Assembly (NCBI GenBank): GCA_028712075.1
Contig: JAQTQX010000001.1
Location: forward strand, 124,001 to 188,000
Reading direction: 5' to 3'
Source: Desulfuromonadaceae bacterium
GTDB lineage: Bacteria > Desulfobacterota > Desulfuromonadia > Geobacterales > Pseudopelobacteraceae
DNA: 64,000 nt
Translations under genes and position numbers: made by a program
Shown here: piece after piece, positions 1 through 7,082 of the stretch
Position numbering within the stretch: position 1 is the first letter of the stretch
Layout of the letters: each line of letters opens with the position of its first letter
The notes under the pieces: generated by a model
Databases searched by the model: none
Seen by the model: the letters and a program-made list of their open reading frames with translations, nothing else
What the model was told of the DNA's origin: nothing

Positions 1-1
1 G

Positions 2-115
2 AAGGGAAACCGCCTTGAAGCAGCCCGCGCCTGCCGGCAGATCATGGCGCTGCCGGGCGCACATCCGGAGCTGAAAAAAGAGGCAAAACGGAGGCTCATC
101 AAGCTCGATGAATAA
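2..115 (+). CDS. C-terminal end of an unidentified protein (5' partial)
   Basis: An open frame enters from the left edge and stops at TAA 113-115, giving 37 residues that end in KLDE. The segment is Lys/Arg/Ala rich and helical, with an EAARACRQI stretch that resembles the last helices of a TPR protein. That resemblance is weak and no family can be assigned. It is followed by a separate promoter, so it probably belongs to an upstream transcription unit. Confidence 0.5.
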   Translation, partial: KGNRLEAARACRQIMALPGAHPELKKEAKRRLIKLDE

Positions 116-153
116 AATATTTATACAAGTGCTTATTTTATTTGGAAATCTAC

Positions 154-182
154 TTGACTAACCTCATTTTACGCGGTATAGG
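154..182 (+). promoter_or_regulatory. Sigma-70-type promoter for the first prepilin gene
   Basis: TTGACT at 154-159 and TATAGG at 177-182 are separated by 17 bp. They lie 54 bp upstream of the prepilin start at 236, in AT-rich DNA following the end of the previous gene. Read by eye, no transcript evidence. Confidence 0.5.
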
Positions 183-235
183 CAGACAATAGAGTTTTAA
201 CTTAGCTGGAAATCTCGATATAAAAGGAGCGAATA

Positions 236-970
236 ATGGAACACACAACTTCACCGGTACTTTCTGGCATCATGGTTAGACTCAGGAATCGCAAAGGTTT
301 TTCTCTGATTGAGCTGGCAATAGTTCTGGTTATCATCGGTATTATTATTGCCGCCATCCTGAAAGGGCAGGATTTGCTGTTCAACTCCCGCACCAAGCAG
401 TTTATTACTTCTACCAACGCCTGGAAGGTTGCCGCATACGCCTATATGGATCGCAATAACCGGTTCCCGGGGGATGCCGGCAGAAACGGCAATATCGCCG
501 ACGAGTCAACTACCGAGCAGACGACGACCGGCACAGCCATTGCCGAGGTTGCTACCGCATTGTCAAACGTTCCGCCAAACCCTGTCGTCATCGGCGGCCA
601 GAGTTACTGGACCTATCTCGGTTCCATGGTGAGTACTAATGGAGGGTTGCGAAACATCATGGTCATCTGCCCTTCCGTTGAATGCACAACGGCTCTGTCT
701 CCGGATGACGTGGAGATGATCAGGGCTCTTGATATTTCGCTCGACGGCACTGCTGATGGCGGCATCGGGGCGCTCAGGGCACTTATACTGTCTGGCGGCG
801 CCGTAGGGACGGATGCTGCAGCTGCAGGTGCCAGGGCTAATGGCTGGGTTCAGGGAACTGACAGTACTTTGTTGGCAGATACCACAGTTGACGGCGCTAC
901 GGTGGCTTGGACTACCGGGGTCGTTCAAACTCAGTATGGCGCAGTCTGGGCGTTCGACAAGAAGTTCTGA
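236..970 (+). CDS. Prepilin-type N-terminal methylation protein (pseudopilin-like), copy 1
   Basis: A 244-residue type IV pilin/pseudopilin-like protein. The N-terminal leader of about 21 residues ends in RKG followed by FSLIELAIVLVIIGII, which is a prepilin peptidase site with Glu at mature position 5 and the usual hydrophobic assembly helix. The rest is a large soluble domain with a conserved Cys pair (CPSxxC) and the C-terminus QYGAVWAFDKKF. It is expected to be cleaved and N-methylated by PilD and placed in a pilus or type II secretion pseudopilus; the exact machine is not visible here. AAAGGAG sits 7 bp before the ATG. The next gene is a close paralogue with the same layout, and each has its own terminator. 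Confidence 0.85.
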   Translation: MEHTTSPVLSGIMVRLRNRKGFSLIELAIVLVIIGIIIAAILKGQDLLFNSRTKQFITSTNAWKVAAYAYMDRNNRFPGDAGRNGNIADESTTEQTTTGTAIAEVATALSNVPPNPVVIGGQSYWTYLGSMVSTNGGLRNIMVICPSVECTTALSPDDVEMIRALDISLDGTADGGIGALRALILSGGAVGTDAAAAGARANGWVQGTDSTLLADTTVDGATVAWTTGVVQTQYGAVWAFDKKF

Positions 971-993
971 TAGATGTGTAAATGATCTTTCAA

Positions 994-1019
994 GGGAGGC
1001 TGCTTGCCTCCCTTTTTTT
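994..1019 (+). terminator. Intrinsic terminator after prepilin copy 1
   Basis: GGGAGGC (994-1000), a 5-nt loop, GCCTCCC (1006-1012), then seven T. It lies 24 bp after the stop of the first prepilin gene. The second copy ends with the same stem sequence. Confidence 0.85.
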
Positions 1020-1063
1020 ATACGTATATTGTGAAGGCATTGATGGCCATACATGGGGTGAAC

Positions 1064-1810
1064 ATGGCACTGACACATCCACCACGGTCGTTCGGTATCA
1101 CGGCCCGGCTCAAAGACCATAAAGGTTTTTCCCTGATTGAGCTGGCGATTGTGCTGGTAATCATCGGCATTATCGTTATCGCAATCCTGAAGGGTAATGA
1201 TTTGCTCTTCAACTCCCGCACCAAGCAGTTTGTCTCCACCGCCAACGCCTGGAAGATTTCCGCGTACGCATATATGGATCGCCGGAACAGATTTCCGGGT
1301 GATAGCAGCAGAAACGGCTATATTGGCGACGAAACAACCCCCGTTGATGAGCAGACATCGCCAAATACGGCCACGGATGAAATCGCCACCAAATTATCGG
1401 ATGTTCCGGTCAATCCGGTCCTCATTGGCGGTCAGAGCTGGTGGTTTTATTTCGGGTATTTGACATTAGCCGGCGGCAGCAAGATCAACGCCATGGTAAT
1501 ATGCCCGTCAGCAGACTGTACGGTGGGATTATCTCCCAACAACGTTGAAATGCTGAGCGCTCTCGATTCATCGATTGACGGCATCCCCGATGCGGGTATG
1601 GGCCTGTTACGCGGATTGTCTTCCGGTGTAGCGGCGACGGTCGGCCATGGCGTTACCGTTGTTGCTACTCCCTCTGTTGCCGGCAGGGCCAACGGTGTTG
1701 TTAATCTTCTTGTTGCCGCAGACTTGGAAGATGCAACCTCACTTGGTACGGAAATACCATGGGCTGTTGGACAATATGGTGCGGTGTGGGCCTTTGACAA
1801 CAAATTCTGA
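1064..1810 (+). CDS. Prepilin-type N-terminal methylation protein (pseudopilin-like), copy 2
   Basis: A 248-residue paralogue of the preceding gene: leader ending DHKG, then FSLIELAIVLVIIGII with Glu5, the same 'NSRTKQF' and 'MDRRNRFPGD' blocks, the CPSxxC pair, and the C-terminus QYGAVWAFDNKF. The frame is open further upstream (TTG at 1004, GTG at 1031, ATG at 1043), but the TTG lies inside the previous terminator. ATG 1064 has GGGGT just upstream and gives a leader of exactly the same length as copy 1, so it is chosen here. The copies look like a tandem duplication that has since diverged. The specific pilus or secretion system served is unknown. Confidence 0.85.
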   Translation: MALTHPPRSFGITARLKDHKGFSLIELAIVLVIIGIIVIAILKGNDLLFNSRTKQFVSTANAWKISAYAYMDRRNRFPGDSSRNGYIGDETTPVDEQTSPNTATDEIATKLSDVPVNPVLIGGQSWWFYFGYLTLAGGSKINAMVICPSADCTVGLSPNNVEMLSALDSSIDGIPDAGMGLLRGLSSGVAATVGHGVTVVATPSVAGRANGVVNLLVAADLEDATSLGTEIPWAVGQYGAVWAFDNKF

Positions 1811-1831
1811 GCCAGTTGACAGTGCTTATGG

Positions 1832-1855
1832 GGGAGGCTTCGGCCTCCCTTTTTT
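1832..1855 (+). terminator. Intrinsic terminator after prepilin copy 2
   Basis: GGGAGGC (1832-1838), TTCG tetraloop, GCCTCCC (1843-1849), then a run of T. The stem sequence equals that after copy 1, so the terminator seems to have been duplicated with the gene. It also separates the prepilins from the convergent operon. Confidence 0.85.
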
Positions 1856-1894
1856 ATTGGCACCAGATGAACAGGCGACCACGACAGCAGCATA

Positions 1895-2656
1895 CTACAG
1901 TGACAGTACATATTTGTAATAGCCGAGAGCAACAAATTCGCGCAGTGCTCTCTGTGCTGTTTCCAGTGCATCTGCACTTGCCAGAAATGAAGACCATCCA
2001 TACTCCTGCCGATGCCCATTCCTGAAGTTTGCAGGGACCGGAAGAACATGCATCCCGAATTTGTTGAACGCCATGATGGAACGTTTTATGTGATACGCAG
2101 AAGTAACAAGGATTGGTCGTTTAAAATTGCGCTGTCGGCAGACTGTTGACGAATTCCCGGCGTTTTCCAGGGTATTGGCAGACCTGTCCTCGATAATCAG
2201 CTTGTCGCGTGGAATGCCGAGATCGATAAGAATTCTTCCAGCTGCCGCCGCCTTGGGAGCTTTCTCCCCCGGAGGAACACCCCCGGAAACAATGACCGGC
2301 ACCTGCAAAATGCGATATAGTCGCGCCGCTGTAATAAGTCTTCCAAGCATGTCTTCATCAGGCATTCCGGTGCCGGTTAAATCAGGGACGGCATCATAGG
2401 ATCCTGCGCTGAGCAGAATGATGACATCACCAGAAATCGTGTCAGGTATCGCCACGCCTGATTCAAGGGGCAACATGATGTTGTCGGTAACCGGTGAAAT
2501 GGAACATCCCCAGATTGCCAGGGCGAATATTATGCTGATACTTGCAAACCGGGGCTGTTTCCTCAGTACGAAATACACGGAAAAAACGAGCGCACAGACA
2601 ATAAACAGCCCAGGCGGAATCATAAAACATGTAATAATTCTCTGTACAACCGGCAT
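1895..2656 (-). CDS. YdcF/SanA/ElyC-family (DUF218) membrane protein
   Basis: About 253 residues. Two hydrophobic segments at the N-terminus (roughly residues 10-35 and 40-60) are followed by a DUF218 domain with the family's features: an early 'DVIILLSAG', 'VPVIVSGG', 'RSANTLENA' and 'ILVTSAYHIKRS'. Members act at the inner membrane and are linked to envelope carbon-lipid or peptidoglycan steps (for example ElyC), but the reaction is unsettled. ATG 2656 is preferred over TTG 2665 because AGGTAGGTG lies 6 bp upstream of it. It is the last gene of the minus-strand radical SAM/glycosyltransferase operon, starting 10 bp after the preceding stop, which suggests a role in the envelope step of that pathway. 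Confidence 0.75.
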   Translation of the reverse strand: MPVVQRIITCFMIPPGLFIVCALVFSVYFVLRKQPRFASISIIFALAIWGCSISPVTDNIMLPLESGVAIPDTISGDVIILLSAGSYDAVPDLTGTGMPDEDMLGRLITAARLYRILQVPVIVSGGVPPGEKAPKAAAAGRILIDLGIPRDKLIIEDRSANTLENAGNSSTVCRQRNFKRPILVTSAYHIKRSIMAFNKFGMHVLPVPANFRNGHRQEYGWSSFLASADALETAQRALREFVALGYYKYVLSL

Positions 2657-2665
2657 GAGCAACAC

Positions 2666-3676
2666 CTACCTTATCGAATCGGGATACCCTGCCACGAGAC
2701 CGCGCCATATCCCTGCTGCGTAACAGACATGCGTGCCAAGCAGAATAGCCGCAACCCGTCCTGCCGAAGCACTGTTTTCCCTGCCTGCCAACCAGAAGCC
2801 TGCGCCGAATATCAGCGGAACATAGAGCCAGAGAAGCCACGCCCATGGCCAGAAAAATCCGGCCAGGCTTACCATGACCAGTGCGGGGAAAAAGCCGGCA
2901 GCGCACGCATACGCCGGAGAAAAAAAGGTGCGATGCTTGCGCATTATCCGTCCACGCCCCACACCATATGCAAACATATTGCACAGCCAGCTTCTCAGAT
3001 CGTGTCTTGCACAGTGTTTCACATCGGCGCCCGGTATGAAATACAAGGTGTTACCTTGGCACCGCAGGCGAAAATTAATGTCAGCATCTTCGCACATATT
3101 GGCCAGGTTTTCATCAAATCCACCCACTTCCTCTAAAGCATGGCGGGAGTAGAGCACATTCAGGCAGGCCAGGCTGGCTACCAGCCGCCCGCTCCTGAAA
3201 ATCCGGCCCTGCACCGACCCCAGGCTGCCCAGAAATGAATTCAGCGCTATCCCAAGCGCCTTGTGAAAATGAGTGTTCCTGCCCGGAGGGAGATTGCCTC
3301 CCCCCACGCCGGCAACACGAGAATCACTCTGCATGGTCTCTTCCCAGCCACACCGGAGGGTATGCAGCCAGTGGGAGGGGACAACACAGTCAGCATCCGT
3401 AAATGCGATAAAGGGGTGCCGAGCTTCCCGAAGCACGACATTGCGATTTGATGCAATTGTCCGACCCGGGTTTTCAATCAAGCGTATCCGGGGGCCGAAT
3501 TGCTGCACGGCCTCCTGGGTGCCATCATCAGAACATCCGTCTACCACCAGAACTTCGATGGCGCCACCATGGGGAACCAGTTGCATGAGAGATTCCAGGC
3601 AGGGGAGAATACACCACGCCGCATTGTACGTCACAATTGCAACCGTGATATCCATCGCACCACTCTTCTCAGCCAC
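2666..3676 (-). CDS. Family 2 glycosyltransferase with C-terminal membrane segments
   Basis: 336 residues with a GT-A fold: 'VAIVTYNAA' at the start of the Rossmann-like core, 'VLVVDGCSDDG', and the metal/nucleotide-sugar DxD motif in 'FTDADC'. The C-terminal third carries two hydrophobic stretches (around residues 265-310), so it is likely membrane-attached. It presumably transfers a sugar from a nucleotide sugar to a lipid or polymer acceptor; neither is identifiable. GTG 3676 has AAGGTGGT 5 bp upstream and overlaps the preceding gene by 8 bp; ATG 3655 is an alternative. Translationally coupled within the radical SAM operon. Confidence 0.8.
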   Translation of the reverse strand: MAEKSGAMDITVAIVTYNAAWCILPCLESLMQLVPHGGAIEVLVVDGCSDDGTQEAVQQFGPRIRLIENPGRTIASNRNVVLREARHPFIAFTDADCVVPSHWLHTLRCGWEETMQSDSRVAGVGGGNLPPGRNTHFHKALGIALNSFLGSLGSVQGRIFRSGRLVASLACLNVLYSRHALEEVGGFDENLANMCEDADINFRLRCQGNTLYFIPGADVKHCARHDLRSWLCNMFAYGVGRGRIMRKHRTFFSPAYACAAGFFPALVMVSLAGFFWPWAWLLWLYVPLIFGAGFWLAGRENSASAGRVAAILLGTHVCYAAGIWRGLVAGYPDSIR

Positions 3677-5072
3677 TTCTCACCACCTTGCGCCTTATTA
3701 CTCTAAAGGCTTGAGCCAATAAAACCCTCCGGAACGCGGCATTCCGGCACCCGAGTTTGATTAGTTGCCATGCCGTTTTTCCCAGTCCCTGCCTCCATAC
3801 CCCGCGAATAAGCACGACACCTCTCGCTAGGTCATCCGGCTTCAGGGATTCTAATTGCACCGGATACTTCCCCGGCCATACGTGATAATAATTAAAATCC
3901 TCCTGGGATGCCGCTCGAAGCCGGTCCACCGCGCTGGCATGGAGAGGCGTACCCGGCAATGGCGTCGTCAGGGTGATTGTCAGGACATCCGGATGCAGGC
4001 TGCGAACCATGGTGGCAGTAGCCTCAATCTCCTCCCACGTTTCATCAGACTGAGACGGCTCTTGGCCGGGCGTACCGATCATTGTCGACCCTACCGTGAG
4101 CAGGCCGCCAGCGTGCGCTGCCCGGAATCCCGCCTTGATCTGGTTGACTGTCAGGTTGCGGTCGAGTAGGGTGAGAATCCGGTCCGAACCGCTTTCCATA
4201 CCCATGCTCACACCGGCGAAACCGCTCCGGGCCATGATCCGGCACAGTTCGTCATCCATCAGGTCTGGCCGGGTGAAGCACCAGAAGGGCACTCCCAAAC
4301 AGGCCTCCCGGAGACCGGCACAGAGTTCCATAACCCAGGCGCGATCTTCGGTAAACACCTCATCGTGAAACAGCAGCATATAGTTGCCGGGAAACTTCCG
4401 GCGCAGTTCGGTCAGCTCCCGGATAACACGTGTCACGGAGCAGCGGCGCGTCGGGCCGGTCGCATGGATCAGCGGCGGCTCGTTGAAGGCATCCGGACGG
4501 TCCAGCCCGCGCGAAGCCGTAAACACCGCATTATGAGTGGCCTTGATATAGCGGTCGTAATCAACCAGGTCCCAGTCGGGAAAAGGGAGTGTTTCGACGT
4601 CAGCCGGTGGCGCGAGCTGCGGGCAGGGATTGTACACAGTTGCCAGACCGGCGTGCGGAAGCAGATTCAGCGGTCCACTGCTGTTTTGGAGCAGTTCCGG
4701 AACCACCGTTTCCGGTTCGCCGATCACGCAGGCATTAAAACCCATCTCCAGCAGGCGGTGCGCTTCTGTCGAAGCCTGAGGTCCGAACGCAATGGCCGGG
4801 ACTTTTGCGTTTTTGGCATGCAGTCGGCGAACCGCCTCCTCTGTCTCGCGGGTGAACCGGATCTGCGTATTAATCAAGACCAGTTCAGGGTCGTCATCTA
4901 ACGCAGCTTCCCATGTGGACCAATCCCCATCCCCTTCCCATGCGTGATCGACCATTCGACAGCTATGGCCGTGGTCCTTTAGTACTGCTGCCAGATACAT
5001 GATACCCAAGGGCGCATCCAAACCTTCGGGTCGCCGCGAACCGAACGGGGGATTCAGGAAAAGCACATTCAC
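3669..5072 (-). CDS. B12-binding/radical SAM-like protein lacking the FeS cysteine motif
   Basis: 467 residues from GTG 5072, which has GGAGAG 7 bp upstream and overlaps the preceding stop as CCGTGA; GTG 5090 would add six residues. The N-terminal 150 residues match the cobalamin-binding-type Rossmann domain ('VLFLNPPF', 'ACVIGEPE'). The rest follows a COG1032-type radical SAM barrel ('SMGMESGSDRILTLL', 'GSTMIGTPGQ', 'PLPGTPLH'). Where sister proteins have SRG-CxxxCxxC this one reads SRG-LDRPDAFN: all three cysteines are replaced (Leu190, Asp194, Asn197) with no change in spacing. It cannot hold a canonical cluster, so it is probably a non-catalytic partner or a repurposed binding protein. 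The family assignment is firm; the function is unknown. Confidence 0.75.
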   Translation of the reverse strand: MNVLFLNPPFGSRRPEGLDAPLGIMYLAAVLKDHGHSCRMVDHAWEGDGDWSTWEAALDDDPELVLINTQIRFTRETEEAVRRLHAKNAKVPAIAFGPQASTEAHRLLEMGFNACVIGEPETVVPELLQNSSGPLNLLPHAGLATVYNPCPQLAPPADVETLPFPDWDLVDYDRYIKATHNAVFTASRGLDRPDAFNEPPLIHATGPTRRCSVTRVIRELTELRRKFPGNYMLLFHDEVFTEDRAWVMELCAGLREACLGVPFWCFTRPDLMDDELCRIMARSGFAGVSMGMESGSDRILTLLDRNLTVNQIKAGFRAAHAGGLLTVGSTMIGTPGQEPSQSDETWEEIEATATMVRSLHPDVLTITLTTPLPGTPLHASAVDRLRAASQEDFNYYHVWPGKYPVQLESLKPDDLARGVVLIRGVWRQGLGKTAWQLIKLGCRNAAFRRVLLAQAFRVIRRKVVRSG

Positions 5073-6130
5073 GGCAAGACTCTCCACCACTGCCAGGGAT
5101 TAAGGAGGAAATTTCTGGTCTGGAAGTTGCTGTGGGTACACGCTTCTTCCCGGCACTTGCCCGTGCGCCTCGCTCTGCGCGTAGTTTCTTTGTTCCAGAA
5201 TGCCTCGAAGTCGCCGCCTGTTTCGAGCAAATTGCCGATGGTTGGTGTCAGCTCACACAGTCGGACCTCGCCATTGGGTTCTATGACGGCAAAACCGTCG
5301 CCGGCGAAACAGGGCTGAGATTTATTGCCCGTCCGGAGAAAACTGAGAAAAGTCTTATTTATGTACCGGTGGGCCCGTGCCGCACGGTGCGCTGCCATGC
5401 CGGGATAGGCGGGGCTTTCTTCGTAATAGCGCCGGGCGTATTCTTCCGTTACTTTCAGTATTTCGGCAACTTTTTCCGGAAGCGGCAAAATCAGGTTCCT
5501 GTCGGGAAAATCGCCGCGCATAAGTCCGATATCGTGGAAATCGACGCCCAGTTCGCGCACGAAGTGAAACAACTCCGGTATTTCCGATACGTTGCGATTG
5601 TTCAACACGGTACAAATGTTCAAAGAAATCTGCGGTTTTTCGGCCTTTAGCCGCTTGAGCATCGCTATGGTCTCAATAGTTTTTTCCCAGTTGCCGGGAA
5701 CGCCGCGCAGGTAGTCGTGCGTATCTTGCAGTCCGTCAAGAGACAGGACGATGTTGAGCCGGCTGTCAGGGCACAGTTCAAGAATCCGCCGCGATTTTTC
5801 TTCTATCCCGGCGCTGTCCAACCCGTTGGTCGGGATGCCGATCCGGCGTACACCGGCATGGCGATAGAACGCCGCCACCAGTTCAGGAATATCCTGGCGC
5901 ATAAACGGTTCGCCACCGGACAGATGCAGCCAGGCAAGGTGGCCACAGGAACGGGCCAGAGCCTCATAGAACGTCAGCGGCAAGTCTGCGGAGTCGGCAT
6001 TGTTCAAATGTTCATGGTAGAAGCAGGTACGGCAGCGCGAATTGCACCGGTACGTGACGAAGACTATCAGATACAGCGGCATACGACCGGTTCGCGGCGC
6101 AAGATGCCAGTTCAAGATATCCCGAAGCAT
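5069..6130 (-). CDS. Radical SAM protein with C-terminal SPASM/twitch-like cysteines
   Basis: 353 residues. The CxxxCxxC cluster motif is intact (Cys29, 33 and 36 in 'YRCNSRCRTC'), and 'LHLSGGEPFM' is the SAM-binding GGEP region. Cysteines near the C-terminus ('PCFAGDG', 'RLCELTP', 'KCREEAC') indicate an auxiliary-cluster SPASM or twitch segment. Such proteins do peptide or small-molecule radical chemistry such as epimerisation, cross-linking or dehydrogenation. No precursor peptide gene is evident nearby, so the substrate is open. ATG 6130 lies one base after the TAA of the preceding gene; the longer frame to 6205 would overlap that gene and is rejected. Confidence 0.82.
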   Translation of the reverse strand: MLRDILNWHLAPRTGRMPLYLIVFVTYRCNSRCRTCFYHEHLNNADSADLPLTFYEALARSCGHLAWLHLSGGEPFMRQDIPELVAAFYRHAGVRRIGIPTNGLDSAGIEEKSRRILELCPDSRLNIVLSLDGLQDTHDYLRGVPGNWEKTIETIAMLKRLKAEKPQISLNICTVLNNRNVSEIPELFHFVRELGVDFHDIGLMRGDFPDRNLILPLPEKVAEILKVTEEYARRYYEESPAYPGMAAHRAARAHRYINKTFLSFLRTGNKSQPCFAGDGFAVIEPNGEVRLCELTPTIGNLLETGGDFEAFWNKETTRRARRTGKCREEACTHSNFQTRNFLLNPWQWWRVLP

Positions 6131-6131
6131 G

Positions 6132-7082
6132 TTATGCGGTTCCTTGCTCGTGCCGTGCGCGGTCAGTGGGGCCAAATTTACGTTGGTACTCACCGCAGCC
6201 GGCAATCGTGCCGAGATACTCGACCGTGCGCCCGAGCCAGTGCAGGGGGCTGAGCCAGATTACCGAGCGATCGCCGCGCCAGGCACGCAGGACGGTAAAC
6301 CCGGTGGCCAGCACCGCGTAAGCCGGCCAGAGCAACGCCAGCAGGATACGGCTGTTGGGAAACAGCCGGGAATACGGCGGCAGCGGCTTATGCTTCAGCA
6401 CAGTCTGAATCGTCCATTTTCCATAGTTGTACCGTTGGCGCAGAAAAGATGCCAGCGTCGTACGTGGATGGCAATGCTCAATGACGGCCGCCGGCTCAAA
6501 AAAATTTTCATACCCTGCACAGTGCACGCGAAAAGCAAGATCAGAGTCCTCGCTGCCACGCAGGCGGAAATCGAATCCCCCAACAACCGTAAAAACTTCT
6601 CTCCAGAGGCACATGCTGGCTGTAGAGGCAAACAGGGTTGGCCCTGCCGGTGAGTCCGGACCAGTGGAATGGGCCCATGCCTGATGGTCCAGCCGCTGCC
6701 ATATATTCGCCCCTGGCGGAATCACTACGGCGCCCCCTACAATGCCTCGCCGTTTATGCTCCCGCAACCGCCGCACCAGCATGTTCAGCCAATCCGGGTT
6801 CGGTATACAATCGGCATCGGTAAAAGCAAGGACATCGCCGGCCGATTCAAGAATGCCGCGGTTGCGAGCGGCGGCCCGCCCCTGATTTTTCTGGTCAATC
6901 ACCATTACTCCTGAAAAACTCCGGGCTACTTCCGATGTGCGATCGGTAGATCCGTCATTGATCACGACTAACTGCACGGCACCGGGATAGGTTTGTGTCT
7001 GCAACGCCTGAAGGCAGGCGGATAAGGTCTGTTCGCCGTTTAGGACCGGTACAATGACAACAGCTGACGGCCAATGTGACAT
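6132..7082 (-). CDS. Family 2 glycosyltransferase
   Basis: 316 residues from ATG 7082, which overlaps the previous stop by one base (TGATG) and has GGGAGGAG just upstream. GT-A features are 'VVIVPVLNGEQTL', 'LVVINDGSTDRTSEV', the DxD motif in 'FTDADCIPNPDWL', and 'GSEDSDLAFR' downstream. One or two hydrophobic stretches near residues 240-270 suggest membrane association. It resembles rhamnosyl- or galactosyl-type GT2 enzymes, but neither sugar nor acceptor can be named. The tight coupling to radical SAM genes on both sides places it in the same pathway. Confidence 0.82.
   Translation of the reverse strand: MSHWPSAVVIVPVLNGEQTLSACLQALQTQTYPGAVQLVVINDGSTDRTSEVARSFSGVMVIDQKNQGRAAARNRGILESAGDVLAFTDADCIPNPDWLNMLVRRLREHKRRGIVGGAVVIPPGANIWQRLDHQAWAHSTGPDSPAGPTLFASTASMCLWREVFTVVGGFDFRLRGSEDSDLAFRVHCAGYENFFEPAAVIEHCHPRTTLASFLRQRYNYGKWTIQTVLKHKPLPPYSRLFPNSRILLALLWPAYAVLATGFTVLRAWRGDRSVIWLSPLHWLGRTVEYLGTIAGCGEYQRKFGPTDRARHEQGTA

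Noticed and set aside
1004..1063. Upstream start (TTG 1004) for prepilin copy 2
   Set aside because: It lies inside the preceding terminator stem. ATG 1064 gives a leader of the same length as copy 1.
563..1120. Minus-strand open frame of 185 codons across the prepilin region
   Set aside because: It runs through the prepilin gene, the terminator and the next gene start on the opposite strand, with no start signal or motif.
4400..4560. Compensated frameshift hiding the cluster cysteines in the pseudo-radical SAM protein
   Set aside because: Neither alternative frame gives a CxxxCxxC pattern here, and the residue count between flanking conserved blocks equals that of the intact paralogues.
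3852..4901. Plus-strand frames opposite the cysteine-less radical SAM gene
   Set aside because: These were considered as a possible reason for the odd CxxxCxxC region (dual coding), but they have no ribosome site, no domain and unrelated composition. The substitution is simply in the sense frame.
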